A stretch of DNA of 64,000 bases from Alkalibacterium thalassium (GTDB lineage: Bacteria; Bacillota; Bacilli; Lactobacillales; Carnobacteriaceae_A): positions 1 through 64,000 of the forward strand of contig NZ_FNFK01000004.1 of assembly GCF_900101165.1 (NCBI RefSeq), given 5' to 3'. Shown piece after piece: positions 12,495 to 21,336 of this stretch (within the stretch, counting starts at the first letter, position 1; the number at the start of each line of letters is the position of its first letter). The notes beneath the pieces are model-generated. The model worked only from the letters and a program-made list of their open reading frames with translations. It ran no database searches and was not told where the DNA came from. Made by a program: the position numbers and the translations under genes.

Positions 12495-13174
12495 ACCTCT
12501 GCAGTCTCCTTTATAAAGTTCTTGACCATCGATTCGAAAAAGCGCAGCCCGTCACTTGAGCCTAAAAGATCTTCGACTGCCCGCTCAGGATGCGGCATCA
12601 TACCCAGAACATTGCCTTGTTTGTTTATAATCCCTGCGATATTTTCAACTGAGCCGTTCGGATTGTCTGACGCATAGGTGAATACGATCTGATCGTTGGC
12701 TTTCAGTTCCGAAAGTGTCTCTTCATCACAGTAATAATTCCCTTCGCCATGAGCGACGGGTATGGTGAGGAGTTCCTGCTTGTCATATTCAGAGGTAAAT
12801 TTCGTCCGGTTATTGACCACTTCCAGTTCCACTGTCTTACAGATAAAATGAAGGTTTTCGTTACGCTGCAAAGCCCCAGGCAGAAGTCCTGCTTCAACTA
12901 AAATCTGGAATCCGTTGCAGGTACCAAAGACTGGCTTGCCTTCCTCTGCAAAACGGGTCACTTCACTCATCACATTTGAAAAGCGGGATATGGCACCACT
13001 TCTTAAGTAATCGCCGTACGAAAAACCTCCAGGAAGCAGGACACCATCAAATCCGTCCAGACTTTCTGCAGTGTGAGGCACGTATTCAGCTTCTTCTCCT
13101 ACACCGTCTCTGATTGCATGAAGCAGATCGACATCGCAATTGGAACCTGGAAACTGGATCACTGCAAATCTCAT
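12491..13174 (-). CDS. purQ: FGAM synthase, glutaminase subunit
   Basis: 227 residues, class I glutamine amidotransferase that supplies ammonia to PurL. The nucleophile Cys86 is in [12 protein letters not shown] and the catalytic His is in MMPHPERA near the C terminus. The protein opens [14 protein letters not shown], the usual PurQ N terminus. Two bases separate it from purS. Confidence 0.97.
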   Translation of the reverse strand: MRFAVIQFPGSNCDVDLLHAIRDGVGEEAEYVPHTAESLDGFDGVLLPGGFSYGDYLRSGAISRFSNVMSEVTRFAEEGKPVFGTCNGFQILVEAGLLPGALQRNENLHFICKTVELEVVNNRTKFTSEYDKQELLTIPVAHGEGNYYCDEETLSELKANDQIVFTYASDNPNGSVENIAGIINKQGNVLGMMPHPERAVEDLLGSSDGLRFFESMVKNFIKETAEV

Positions 13175-13176
13175 GC

Positions 13177-13437
13177 TTAGACCGTCTCCTTTACGCGTTC
13201 GATTTCATAGCGATAGCTTTCCATCACGACATTTGCCAGAAGCTTGTCGCAGATCGTTTCAATGACTTCTTCAACTGAACGGTCGGCAGTATCTGACACT
13301 TTGATTTCAAAATACTTCCCGATACGAATATCTTCAATTTCATCGAAGCCCATACGGTGAACGGCTCCTCTTACCGCTTCTCCCTGAGGATCCAGAATTG
13401 ATTCTTTATAGGTTACATATACTTTTACGTTATACAT
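13177..13437 (-). CDS. purS: FGAM synthase, PurS subunit
   Basis: 86 residues. Small bridging subunit of the PurLQS complex, needed for ammonia transfer in organisms with the short PurL. It shows the family pattern [20 protein letters not shown] near the N terminus. It lies three bases after purC and two bases before purQ. Confidence 0.96.
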   Translation of the reverse strand: MYNVKVYVTYKESILDPQGEAVRGAVHRMGFDEIEDIRIGKYFEIKVSDTADRSVEEVIETICDKLLANVVMESYRYEIERVKETV

Positions 13438-13440
13438 GAG

Positions 13441-14163
13441 TCACTTCTCCTTTTGATCTCTCGTCAGACGGTCGAGTACTTCCTGATATAGTGGGATAAT
13501 GTCGCCGAGATCCTGTCTGAAGACATCCTTGTCCAGACGATCGTTCGTCTTTTCATCCCATAGACGGCATGTGTCCGGTGAAATTTCATCTGCCAGAACG
13601 ATTTGTTCTTTCGCAGCCTTTCCAAATTCCAGCTTGAAGTCGATCAATCTGATGCCGGCCTCACTGTAAATCTCAATCAGCGACTGGTTGATGTTGTGAG
13701 CCTGTCTTTTAATTTCGTCAATTTCTTTCTGGTCAGCCAGATTAAGTGCAAGCACATGATCATCATTAATGAGCGGATCGTTCAGTCCGTCATCCTTGAG
13801 GTAAAATTCCAGAACCGGAAAGGCCAGCTCCGTCCCCTCGTCTACACCGAGGCGTCTGGAAAAGCTTCCAGCAGCGACATTTCTGACGACAACCTCAAGA
13901 TCGAACATAGCCACTTTTTCAATCAGCTGATCCGTTTCAGACACTTCCATGATGAAGTGACTTGGAATATCCTTTTCCTTCAGCTTTTTGAATATCATGC
14001 TGGTAATCTGGTTATTCAGCTGCCCTTTACCGGCAATAGCTTCTTTCTTGGCTCCATTTCCAGCCGTGGCCTGATCTTTATACGTGACCCATAGAATGCT
14101 GGGTTCACTGGTCTCATATAATCGTTTTGCCTTGCCTTCGTATAACAGGTCTCTCTTTATCAA
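13441..14163 (-). CDS. purC: SAICAR synthetase
   Basis: 240 residues; couples aspartate to CAIR with ATP. The N terminus LLYEGKAKRLYE and the signatures VRNVAAGSFSRRLGV and IDFKLEFG are typical. It is the first gene of the operon and has a well-formed sigma-A promoter and PurBox-like sites upstream. Its order next to purS, purQ, purL and purF resembles the lactococcal cluster rather than the B. subtilis one. Confidence 0.97.
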   Translation of the reverse strand: MIKRDLLYEGKAKRLYETSEPSILWVTYKDQATAGNGAKKEAIAGKGQLNNQITSMIFKKLKEKDIPSHFIMEVSETDQLIEKVAMFDLEVVVRNVAAGSFSRRLGVDEGTELAFPVLEFYLKDDGLNDPLINDDHVLALNLADQKEIDEIKRQAHNINQSLIEIYSEAGIRLIDFKLEFGKAAKEQIVLADEISPDTCRLWDEKTNDRLDKDVFRQDLGDIIPLYQEVLDRLTRDQKEK

Positions 14164-14248
14164 CTGAATACCCCTTTCAGGACTTGGTTAAACACGAATA
14201 TTAAACACGATTTTTTTGTAATCGTTCCGTTTTTGTCGGTATAGCTTT

Positions 14249-14277
14249 ATCATAAATCGTCTATGAAATAGAGTCAA
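14249..14277 (-). promoter_or_regulatory. Promoter of the purine operon
   Basis: On the minus strand, -35 TTGACT (14272-14277), a 17-bp spacer and -10 TATGAT (14249-14254). The transcript would start near 14242, leaving a leader of about 80 bases before purC. The leader contains further CACGA motifs (14189-14215) but no riboswitch fold that I recognise. Confidence 0.8.
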
Positions 14278-14311
14278 CCTTTCAGCGTCTATTTATGGAT
14301 GATACTTCGGA

Positions 14312-14325
14312 TAATGTTCGTGTTT
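14312..14325 (-). promoter_or_regulatory. PurBox (PurR site) at about -76
   Basis: The minus strand reads AAACACGAACATTA, which fits the PurR box of Bacillus and lactococci with its central CGAA. Its centre is about 76 bases upstream of the predicted purC start, the position reported for lactococcal PurR activation sites. Confidence 0.7.
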
Positions 14326-14362
14326 TATATTTATAAAGCTGAATTTACAGATTAAAACATTC

Positions 14363-14388
14363 TAATGTTTTGTAATTAACGAACATTG
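14363..14388. promoter_or_regulatory. Second PurBox-like inverted pair
   Basis: TAATGTTTTG (14363-14372) faces TTAACGAACATTG (14376-14388), an imperfect inverted repeat of the PurBox core. It lies further upstream of purC and could serve either the purine operon or the divergent promoter near 14460. Confidence 0.5.
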
Positions 14389-14451
14389 CTGACTATTCAT
14401 CCTTGAATAGTGATTCTAAGATCAGAGTTCGTAATACTATTCACAAAATTC

Positions 14452-14482
14452 AATTGAGAATAATTCTCAATTAGAGTATACT
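14452..14482 (+). promoter_or_regulatory. Promoter overlapped by a perfect Fur-like palindrome
   Basis: AATTGAGAAT (14452-14461) and ATTCTCAATT (14463-14472) form a perfect palindrome around one central base. The inner 7-1-7 part TGAGAAT-A-ATTCTCA resembles a Fur box. It covers the -35 TTGAGA (14454-14459), which is 17 bp from the -10 TATACT (14477-14482). An iron-responsive (Fur or related) repressor is the likely ligand. Confidence 0.7.
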
Positions 14483-14530
14483 TAATTAAAATCAATTCGC
14501 TGACAGACTCACACTTAGGAGATGATTCAC

Positions 14531-15232
14531 ATGCAGATATACTGGACAACCCTTGTAGACGTCATTGATGAAGCTACAGATACTAAAACGTTCTACCTGG
14601 ATCTCCCAGAGGGCTTCACCTAGGAAGAAGGCGCGCACACTCACCTGGCACTGGAAGGATTCAATAGCGGAGAAAAACCTGACAAAGGGCTGGTCCGGCA
14701 CATGTCGATCGCAACTCTTCCAGAAGAAAACACAATCGGCATCACGACTCGCCTTAGAGCAGAGCGCTCAAGATACAAGTCTCATCTGGCTGAACTTAAA
14801 AGCGGAAGCTCAGTTGCCCTCTTCAAGACACATACAAATATCCCATTGAAGCGAGAAGACAGACCCATTTACCTGTTGTCATGCGGGGTTGGCATCGCTT
14901 CATTCAGACCTCTCATTCTGCAGTACTTAAATGATTCTAATGGAATAGACTCTCTCCATTCTCTAAATATCGACTCGTCTGGTGAGCAGCTCTTCTCTGG
15001 TTTGTTTGAACAAGATTCAGATCCGTCTCTGACAGCTCAATACGTCACTGACCGTCCGGCTTACTATGAGGAAGTGAACAGACTGGCTGTTGATACTAAC
15101 GCCTTCTTCTATATCGTCGGCAGCGATGACTTCCTTAAAGAAACCATCGCCACCCTGCGTGAACGCGGGATTTCTGGTGAGCAGATCACGCTCGATAAGC
15201 ATGAACGGTTTCGTTCAGATTTTCTTAGCTGA
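14531..15232 (+). pseudogene. Ferredoxin/flavodoxin reductase-like oxidoreductase with a premature amber stop
   Basis: An ATG at 14531 follows AGGAG and opens a frame of 233 codons with one TAG at 14621-14623 (codon 31), in the context GFT-stop-EEGAHTHLAL where homologues tend to have Trp; TGG to TAG is one change. The rest is a FNR-family reductase: the FAD-binding motif RHMSIATLP near residue 57 and the NAD(P)-binding LLSCGVGIASFRPL near residue 116. The family passes electrons between NAD(P)H, flavin and an iron- or haem-containing partner. The Fur-like promoter suggests an iron-related reductase. A restart at ATG 14702 would lose the start of the FAD domain, so the gene is probably dead unless the stop is read through. 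Confidence 0.75.
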
Positions 15233-15374
15233 ACAGGTATAAAAAAATAAGAAGAGACGCCATTCTTTGGAATGGCGCTCATTATTGCATTCGGGGTAGT
15301 TGTTCGGATTCCGTTTAGGGCTTCTTTTATTCCTGGATGGGAAGCGAGCGACGATTCATTTTGATGACGAATGC

Positions 15375-15511
15375 CTCATATCTCACTTTTATGAGGCATT
15401 CGCCCGATCGATTGAGAGCTCAACGTCTCATAACCTACTTTTATGAGGCATTCGTCCGATCGATTGAGCACTCAATGTCTCATAACCTACTTTTATGAGG
15501 CATTCGTCTAT
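15375..15511. repeat. Tandem repeat array C, 52-bp period
   Basis: Two full units (starting 15375 and 15427) and one partial unit (15479) of a 52-bp repeat beginning CTCATAACCTACTTTTATGA. The unit holds CTCA and TGAG flanking 13 T-rich bases, then GGCATTCG and CGATCGATTGAG. It lies between the broken reductase and uxaC, whose 3' ends face each other. The rest of the 450-base gap holds a hairpin with arms GCCATTC/GAATGGC near 15262 and no gene. Confidence 0.9.
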
Positions 15512-15582
15512 ATGGACTAGAGCTGTTCGTGACCCTTTACGGATAAATAAATCTTCATAGGCGGTAATTCCCATATATATAC

Positions 15583-15631
15583 AAAAAAAGGCTGCATTAC
15601 TCTTCTACTCGAGAGTAATACAGCCTTTTTT
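15583..15631 (-). terminator. Bidirectional terminator of uxaC
   Basis: GGCTGCATTACTCT and AGAGTAATACAGCC (15590-15625) form a long stem with one mismatch, with A and T runs on the two sides. It can stop uxaC transcription on the minus strand and any plus-strand transcription. Confidence 0.9.
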
Positions 15632-15682
15632 ATCTGAATCTACTAGGTTATACCTAGAACACTACTTTAAAGTAGATACTGT

Positions 15683-17077
15683 TTATTTCTGAAAATATCG
15701 TTTCGCATTTTTGTAGCACACATTTTCCACCAGCTGCTTAAGAAGTGCCGGTTTATCAGGGAACTTGCCGCTTTCGACCTGCTCACCGACAAAGTTGCAG
15801 AATATGCGGCGGAAGTAATCATGTCTAGGATAGGACACGAAACTTCTTGAATCCGTCAGCATCCCTACGAAATGCATTAGCAGCCCATGATCCGCCAGGG
15901 TTTCCATTTGTCTAAGCATTCCCTGTTCCGTATCATTGAACCACCAGCCGGCACCGAACTGAACTTTGCCTTTGATACCTTCTTCATTGGACTGGAAATT
16001 AGCCACTGCACTGGCAACAATATGGTTATGTTCAGGATTCAAGTTATAGACAATCGTTTTCGGCAGCTTGCCTTCTTTGTCCATAGCATCCAGCAATGAA
16101 TTCAGATGCACCGCAACTTTTGACTGGTCAAAGATGGAATCGACGCCTACATTTGCGCCTACCTGTTCAAAGAGCCGTGTATTCATATTTCTGATCGCTC
16201 CAAAATGGATCTGCATGATCCAGCCTCGGTCATGATACAACTGACCTAAATCGACGAGCAGACGCGTCATCCATTTCGCCTTGTCTGTATCTGAAACTGA
16301 TTCTCCGGCTTTATAAGAGGCGAAAATTCTCTCGATGTCCTCATCTGAAGTTTCTTTGTAAAGCAGCTCGGTGATGCCGTGATCGGAAATAAGTGCCCCA
16401 TGCCGGTCAAAATGATCGATACGGTCCTCGATGATTTCAAGGAACGTACCATAATCGGCTGCCTGTTTTCCGGTCAGCTCCTCAAGTCTTGATACATCTT
16501 CAGCTGACAGGTCATACAGTTCATCCGGTCTGAATGACGGCGCCACTTTGACATCAAACGCCTCTTTGTCAGCAATCTGCTTATGATACTCGAGCGAATC
16601 GAAAGGTGTATCCGTTGTACCGATAAATTCTACATTGGATTTTGCGATCAATGACTGTGCCGTCATGTCTTCCTCTTTCAGCTGACGATTAGCCTCGTCA
16701 TAAATGGTTTCCCAATTGTGGCTTCCAAGCAGCTCCTCAATACCGAAATACTCTTTTAGTTCCAGTTGGGTCCAGTGGAATAACGGATTGCCTAGAGCAA
16801 TCTCTGCCGTTTCCGCCCAGGCTTTGAACTTCTCTTTAGACGATCCATTACCAGTAATAAGCTCTTCAGACACTCCATTAGCCCGCATCGCCCGCCACTT
16901 GTAATGATCTCCTGCCAGCCATAATTCGCTAATGTCTTCAAACGCATGATCCTCAGCGATTTCTTTAGGATCAAGGTGGCAATGATAGTCAATGATCGGC
17001 AGATCCTTGGCTATTTGATGATACAAAGTTTTAGCCGTCTCATTTTGAAGCATAAAATCCTCATGAATAAAAGTCAT
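15683..17077 (-). CDS. uxaC: Glucuronate (uronate) isomerase
   Basis: 464 residues, a member of the amidohydrolase fold. Converts D-glucuronate to fructuronate and galacturonate to tagaturonate, the entry step of hexuronate catabolism. The metal-binding start IIDYHCHLDPKEIAED and later motifs WWFNDTEQGMLRQME and GMLTDSRSFVSYPRH(D)YFRR are typical. The other uxa/uxu/kdg genes are not nearby, so it stands as a single-gene unit between a terminator and a palindrome-covered promoter. Product 2-keto-3-deoxygluconate would be formed elsewhere. Confidence 0.95.
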   Translation of the reverse strand: MTFIHEDFMLQNETAKTLYHQIAKDLPIIDYHCHLDPKEIAEDHAFEDISELWLAGDHYKWRAMRANGVSEELITGNGSSKEKFKAWAETAEIALGNPLFHWTQLELKEYFGIEELLGSHNWETIYDEANRQLKEEDMTAQSLIAKSNVEFIGTTDTPFDSLEYHKQIADKEAFDVKVAPSFRPDELYDLSAEDVSRLEELTGKQAADYGTFLEIIEDRIDHFDRHGALISDHGITELLYKETSDEDIERIFASYKAGESVSDTDKAKWMTRLLVDLGQLYHDRGWIMQIHFGAIRNMNTRLFEQVGANVGVDSIFDQSKVAVHLNSLLDAMDKEGKLPKTIVYNLNPEHNHIVASAVANFQSNEEGIKGKVQFGAGWWFNDTEQGMLRQMETLADHGLLMHFVGMLTDSRSFVSYPRHDYFRRIFCNFVGEQVESGKFPDKPALLKQLVENVCYKNAKRYFQK

Positions 17078-17090
17078 AGTACCCTCCGTT

Positions 17091-17115
17091 GGTTTGTTTA
17101 TATATTATACAAACC
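17091..17115. promoter_or_regulatory. Operator palindrome at the uxaC promoter
   Basis: GGTTTGT (17091-17097) and ACAAACC (17109-17115) are perfect inverted arms around an AT-rich core containing TATAAT on the minus strand, 14 bases upstream of the uxaC start. A repressor bound here would block the -10 box. The regulator is unknown; the XRE gene next door is one candidate. Confidence 0.6.
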
Positions 17116-17271
17116 TTATTCTAAAGAGAAACGAATCCGGTTACAAGTGGTTTTATCTTCAAAATTGTTTTTTTCTCATCTTCTGAGCTTATGTTTGTAA
17201 AGAAAAACTCAAAAAAAAGCCCTGATTATGTAAATTGGGACCTGAGACCTATATTAATCAGGAGTGATTAT

Positions 17272-17280
17272 GTTATAATT
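17272..17280 (+). promoter_or_regulatory. Extended -10 promoter of the XRE gene
   Basis: TGTTATAAT, a perfect extended -10 element, 50 bases upstream of the ATG. No clear -35 is seen. Confidence 0.55.
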
Positions 17281-17330
17281 ATTTTAATATATTAATGCAT
17301 ATATAATAATGGTTACGGGGAGATCGTTTT

Positions 17331-17669
17331 ATGCACATCGGGGAAAAGATTCAATTTCTAAGAGAAAAAGAAGAACTGTCGCAGCGAAAACTGGCTAAGT
17401 CCATGCACGTCAGCCGTCAGACCGTATCCCGGTGGGAAAACGGGTATTCACTTCCAGAAAGTGAATCAGTCATTCTGCTGGCGAAAACGTTCGGGTACCC
17501 TATTGAATGGTTTCTGAAAGACGCATATGGAGTTGACTATCTTACCAGCAGGCCATCCGAAAAGTTAAACGAGAGACCGAGTACAGATGCTGATCTAGTC
17601 GCGTCTGAACAAGGTGGCAAACAGGCACGATCAGTATTGAAGAAGTTGTTTCACCCATTACATAAATAG
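17331..17669 (+). CDS. XRE-family HTH transcriptional regulator
   Basis: 112 residues. The N-terminal 60 residues are a Cro/CI-type helix-turn-helix (GEKIQFLREKEELSQRKLAK, then VSRQTVSRWENGYSLPESES), the form common in small Gram-positive regulators. The tail after residue 70 is polar and has no recognisable domain or membrane segment. A GGGGAG ribosome-binding site precedes the ATG. It is divergent from uxaC and shares a terminator with the glnQ gene. The target is unknown. Confidence 0.85.
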   Translation: MHIGEKIQFLREKEELSQRKLAKSMHVSRQTVSRWENGYSLPESESVILLAKTFGYPIEWFLKDAYGVDYLTSRPSEKLNERPSTDADLVASEQGGKQARSVLKKLFHPLHK

Positions 17670-17678
17670 AATACAGGC

Positions 17679-17717
17679 AAAAAGACCGGTATTCCTCATG
17701 AAGGAGACCGGTCTTTT
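17679..17717. terminator. Bidirectional terminator between the XRE gene and glnQ
   Basis: AAAAAGACCGGT (17679-17690) and ACCGGTCTTTT (17707-17717) form a stem with A and T runs on the outside, serving both converging genes. Confidence 0.93.
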
Positions 17718-17723
17718 CAGTGA

Positions 17724-18449
17724 TTATAGGACTTTGGACAGGAAATCCTGAGTCCTTTCATTTTGAGGATTAGAGAAAATCATGTCTGGAGTACCTGATT
17801 CGACAATATAGCCGTCATCCATAAACAGGACACGATCAGCAACTTCTCGGGCAAAGCCCATTTCGTGAGTCACCACAACCATGGTCATTCCGGACTGAGC
17901 TAAGTCTTTCATTACTTTCAGAACCTCTCCGACCATCTCCGGATCCAATGCTGATGTCGGTTCATCGAACAGCATCACATCGGGATCCATCGCTAGAGCA
18001 CGAGCAATAGCCACACGCTGCTGCTGCCCACCTGATAAACTGGCAGGATAGGCATCTTCCTTATCACCCAGTCCGACCTGTCTCAGAAGTTTGACCGCAG
18101 TCTGATCAGCCTGATGCTTGTCGACCCCTTTCGATTTTACTGGTGCAATCGTCAGATTCTGTTTCGCCGTTTTGTGAGGAAACAGATTGAACTGCTGGAA
18201 AACCATACCCATTTTCTGACGCAGCTGGTTCAGGTCTTTTTCATTCAGACCTGTCAGCGTAGTCCCTTCGAAAACGATCTCCCCATCAGAAGGTTCTTCA
18301 AGCAAATTCAAGCAACGCAGAAACGTTGATTTCCCGGAACCGGAAGGGCCGATTACTACAACCACTTCCCCCTGGCTGAATTCTTCGTTTATATCTTTCA
18401 GTACTTCATTTTTTCCAAATGACTTTTTCAAATGATTCACTTTAATCAT
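17724..18449 (-). CDS. glnQ: Polar amino-acid ABC transporter, ATP-binding protein
   Basis: 241 residues. The ATPase of a glutamine/polar amino-acid uptake system. Walker A is [10 protein letters not shown] near residue 34, the Q-loop is [11 protein letters not shown], the signature is [16 protein letters not shown], and Walker B is [13 protein letters not shown]. The start overlaps the end of the permease fusion by 8 bases, so the two are coupled. The exact amino acid cannot be told from sequence. Confidence 0.93.
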   Translation of the reverse strand: MIKVNHLKKSFGKNEVLKDINEEFSQGEVVVVIGPSGSGKSTFLRCLNLLEEPSDGEIVFEGTTLTGLNEKDLNQLRQKMGMVFQQFNLFPHKTAKQNLTIAPVKSKGVDKHQADQTAVKLLRQVGLGDKEDAYPASLSGGQQQRVAIARALAMDPDVMLFDEPTSALDPEMVGEVLKVMKDLAQSGMTMVVVTHEMGFAREVADRVLFMDDGYIVESGTPDMIFSNPQNERTQDFLSKVL

Positions 18450-19920
18450 GATTCATTCTCCCTTCATAGAAGTTCAAGAGTTTCGTCAGGCTGAAGGTCA
18501 GCGCAAAATAGATCAGCATAGTGATGAATAGCGGCAGGATTCCCTGGAAGGAAATAGAACGCACCACTCGTGTCTGGAAAATCAGTTCGCCGACACCAAT
18601 GACTGATACAATGGACGACTCTTTAATAATGGTAATGAACTCATTACCTAGTGCAGGCCAGATATTCTTAAGGGCCTGAGGGAAGACGATGTAGCGCATG
18701 GAATCATTCTTACTCATACCTAAACTTCTCGCAGCCTCATCCTGTCCTTTGTTGACAGAATTGATTCCACTTCTTATGATCTCAGCAATGTATGCCCCGG
18801 AGTTGAGCGAGACAGCAATGATTCCTGCAGTCAGGGCCGGCAAATTGAAAAACATACCTGACGCGAAGTAGATGAACATAACTTGAATGAGAAGCGGCGT
18901 TCCTCGTACAAACTCCACATAAGCGGTTGCCAGTTGTTTAACCAGGAACACTTTAGACAGTCGCATGAGTGCCAGCAGTGATCCTAAAATTAGACCGAAG
19001 AACACGGCAGACGCTGAAATCAGCAAAGTGATCAGTGTCCCATCAAGGAAATATTCCCAGTAGCTTGCAATAAACCCTGCTTCTATTTCTTCCCCATCTT
19101 CATCCAGTTCCGTCTGAGCCATATATTCGCCTGCTTTGGCTAGATACTCTTCTATCAGATTCTGTTCTTTTATTTCAGCCAAGCTTTCATTAACTGCATC
19201 AACTAGTGAATCTTCTCCTTTTCTGAAGGCAATCGCTGAACCCTGGTCATCATCGTCCATTTCAAATCCACCTACAAAAGTATGCAGATCCTCGTCATGA
19301 CCAGCGTGCGCTTCAGCATTTGGCCCCTGCATAACGATTGCTTCGATTCGGTTAGTTTTCAAAGCAAGCAGTAAATCATTTAAGTCTGTCAGACTCATGA
19401 TTTCTGCATCCGGAATCTGCTCAGCGAGCTCTTCCTGAAGTGACCCGGACTGTACACCAACTGTCAATCCTCTCAATGATTCGATTGAATCGTAGATATC
19501 CTCATCTTCCGCACGAATCATAATATTCTGGAAAGTACGGAAGTAAATATCCGAGAAATCTACATTTCTACGACGTTCAGCAGTCGGAGTCATTCCCGCA
19601 ATGACTACATCGACATTTCTGGCTTCCAGAGCCGGCAGCAGACTGTCAAATCCAATGTCCTGAATTTGAAGTTCCACTCCAAGATCATCCGCAATTTTCT
19701 GCGCAATCATCATATCCATTCCTACGACCTGGCGTTCACCGTCGACAACTGCATAGAATTCGAATGGCGGAAAGTCGGCACTTGTTCCAACGACCAGGAC
19801 ACCCTGATCCTGAACACGCTGCAGTGCCGATCCATCTTCAGCCGACACCGGTTCTGCCGGAATGAATAATATACTGAATAAAATAAGTAATGCTATAAAT
19901 CCTTTTACGCCCTTCATCAT
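18442..19920 (-). CDS. glnP: Fused amino-acid binding protein and permease (GlnP-type)
   Basis: 492 residues. Signal peptide at residues 1-28 ([20 protein letters not shown]), one solute-binding domain of about 235 residues ([19 protein letters not shown] to [13 protein letters not shown]), then a HisM/GlnP-type permease domain with the EAA-loop motif [20 protein letters not shown]. Fusion of binding protein to permease is a feature of lactic acid bacterial GlnPQ systems, where two binding domains are usual; here there is one. It is co-transcribed with glnQ. Confidence 0.92.
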   Translation of the reverse strand: MMKGVKGFIALLILFSILFIPAEPVSAEDGSALQRVQDQGVLVVGTSADFPPFEFYAVVDGERQVVGMDMMIAQKIADDLGVELQIQDIGFDSLLPALEARNVDVVIAGMTPTAERRRNVDFSDIYFRTFQNIMIRAEDEDIYDSIESLRGLTVGVQSGSLQEELAEQIPDAEIMSLTDLNDLLLALKTNRIEAIVMQGPNAEAHAGHDEDLHTFVGGFEMDDDDQGSAIAFRKGEDSLVDAVNESLAEIKEQNLIEEYLAKAGEYMAQTELDEDGEEIEAGFIASYWEYFLDGTLITLLISASAVFFGLILGSLLALMRLSKVFLVKQLATAYVEFVRGTPLLIQVMFIYFASGMFFNLPALTAGIIAVSLNSGAYIAEIIRSGINSVNKGQDEAARSLGMSKNDSMRYIVFPQALKNIWPALGNEFITIIKESSIVSVIGVGELIFQTRVVRSISFQGILPLFITMLIYFALTFSLTKLLNFYEGRMNHD

Positions 19921-19959
19921 ACTCCTTATCCCCTTTAGTTCTGTTTTGACTTAAAAAGA

Positions 19960-19988
19960 ATCATACCACCATAAATATAATTATGCAA
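19960..19988 (-). promoter_or_regulatory. Promoter of glnPQ
   Basis: Minus-strand -35 TTGCAT (19983-19988), 17-bp spacer, -10 TATGAT (19960-19965), 40 bases upstream of the start codon. Confidence 0.65.
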
Positions 19989-20179
19989 TATAATTTATGA
20001 AAAAAGGTATATTTTGTTTAAAAAACATGTTATTTGCATTATTTATGTATATTAAGGATCCGTTTTCATAATTGTTGTGTAGCGGGCGATGATTTAAACT
20101 CGTGAGATATTAGGAGTGCTTGCTTACCTGACTGGGTTCAAGCATGAGAACGGGAAATGAAAGTGAGGCGGCTCGCTTT

Positions 20180-20741
20180 TCTTGTCGGGATGGAGCTTCT
20201 TAGAACCAGCTCGATGGTTCTTTCCTTCTTGAGTTTGTCGTAAGATCTGTCTTGGAACCCACTCGGCTGTTGTTTTCTCCCGAGTTGGTCGCAAGTTGCG
20301 GCTTACAGCCCACTCACCGATTCATTGCTCCTGAGTTGGTCGCAAGATACATCTTAGAGCCCACTCACCGACTCATTTCTCCTGAGTTGGTCGCATGATG
20401 CGTCTTAGAGCCCACTCACCGGCTCTTTTCTCCTGAGTTGGTCGCAAGATGCGTCTTAGACCCCACTCACCAGCTTATTTCTCCTGAGTTGGTCGCAAGA
20501 TACATCTTAGAGCCCACTCACCAGCTTATTTCTCCTGAGTTGGTCGCAAGATACATCTTAGAGCCCACTCACCGGCTCTTTTCTCCTGAGTTGGTCGCAA
20601 GATACATCTTAGAGCCCACTCACCGACTCATTTCTCCTGAGTTGGTCGCATGATACATCTTAGAGCCCACTCATCGGCTCTTTTCTCCTGAGTTGGTCGC
20701 AAGATGCGGCTTTGGACCCACTCGTGCTGATTCGGCCTATT
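20180..20741. repeat. Tandem repeat array A, 51-bp period, about eleven units
   Basis: Units start at 20231, 20282, 20333, 20384, 20435, 20486, 20537, 20588, 20639 and 20690 (the last 52 bp), with a degenerate unit at 20180. Each begins GAGTTGGTCGCAAGATACAT and ends CACTCACCG...TTTCTCCT. Central units differ at only a few positions; end units are more diverged. It fills the space between the glnPQ promoter and the terminator near 20800. No other gene is seen at 20000-20780. Confidence 0.97.
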
Positions 20742-20781
20742 GAGTTAGTCTTTCTTCAGTCCTACCCCTAGCTCTGAAAGC

Positions 20782-20827
20782 AAAAAGAAGAGTATGGAGC
20801 ACCCGGTAGGCTCCACCACTCTTCTTT
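20782..20827 (-). terminator. Terminator of the MORN-like gene
   Basis: AAAAAGAAGAGT (20782-20793) and ACTCTTCTTT (20818-20827) form the outer stem with an inner GGAGC/GCTCC stem; T-rich on the minus-strand exit. Confidence 0.88.
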
Positions 20828-20847
20828 GAAAGTCAACTTGCTGAGCT

Positions 20848-21186
20848 TTACTTCTTCTTCAGCTGCTTCCCATTTTCAAACTGTTCATCATACTCCACTT
20901 CTCCATCTCGGCTGTAACGGAGCCATCTTCCGTGTTTCTGATCCGCTTTGAAATGGCCGACTTGCCATAGTTCACCCGTTTTACGGTAAAAAATCCACTC
21001 CTGTTCCATCTTTTGTTCAACAAAAGGGCCTTTTGCTTTGACCGTACCGTCTTCGTAGAAATAGGTCAGAACATTATCTTCCAGTTCATAAACCTTCTGG
21101 CCATTGGCGTACTCTTTTTTTTCAAGCATCTTGACGGGATATCCGTCCGCACTGGACACGATCCCCTTCCTCCTCTCTTCACTCAT
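20848..21186 (-). CDS. MORN-repeat-like small protein (YwqK type)
   Basis: 112 residues with no signal or membrane segment. It shows repeats of the form Y-x-D/N-G-x-x-K/x-G-x-x (YFYEDGTVKAKGPF, YRKTGELWQVGHFK, YSRDGEVEYDEQFENGKQ), the pattern of MORN-variant YwqK-like proteins. Some relatives are labelled as antitoxins, but no toxin gene is adjacent here. It is a single-gene unit with its own terminator. Function unknown. Confidence 0.75.
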   Translation of the reverse strand: MSEERRKGIVSSADGYPVKMLEKKEYANGQKVYELEDNVLTYFYEDGTVKAKGPFVEQKMEQEWIFYRKTGELWQVGHFKADQKHGRWLRYSRDGEVEYDEQFENGKQLKKK

Positions 21187-21278
21187 CTATCTATAGTATA
21201 CTAAACTCTACCTATAAATTGGTATGTCAAAAGGTATTCAGTTTCACAAATATTCTGGCGCTCGTACAGTTCTCCTAT

Positions 21279-21324
21279 AACAAAAGCACCCAACCGTCTG
21301 ATTGAATAAGAACGATCGGGTGCT
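21279..21324 (-). terminator. Terminator of gntK
   Basis: AGCACCC (21285-21291) and GGGTGCT (21318-21324) form the stem; TTTTGTT follows on the minus strand. Confidence 0.8.
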
Positions 21325-21336
21325 AACTATATTCAT

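Noticed and set aside
14163-14242. Purine riboswitch in the purC leader
   Set aside because: The leader is only about 80 bases and I see neither the conserved loops of purine riboswitches nor a terminator; PurBox motifs explain the region better.
20438-20653. Open frame inside array A encoding a 17-residue repeat peptide
   Set aside because: A 51-bp unit is 17 codons, so any frame lacking a stop stays open by chance. No ribosome-binding site is seen, and related arrays with 52-bp steps break the frame. The same applies to the frame at 38056-38241.
20180-20741. Array A as a CRISPR array
   Set aside because: The whole 51-bp unit repeats, including the part that would be the spacer; the unit has no 28-37-nt repeat with unique spacers, and no cas genes are near.
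20848-21186. Toxin-antitoxin module
   Set aside because: Some YwqK-type proteins are labelled antitoxins, but no toxin gene is next to this one; it is a single gene with its own terminator.
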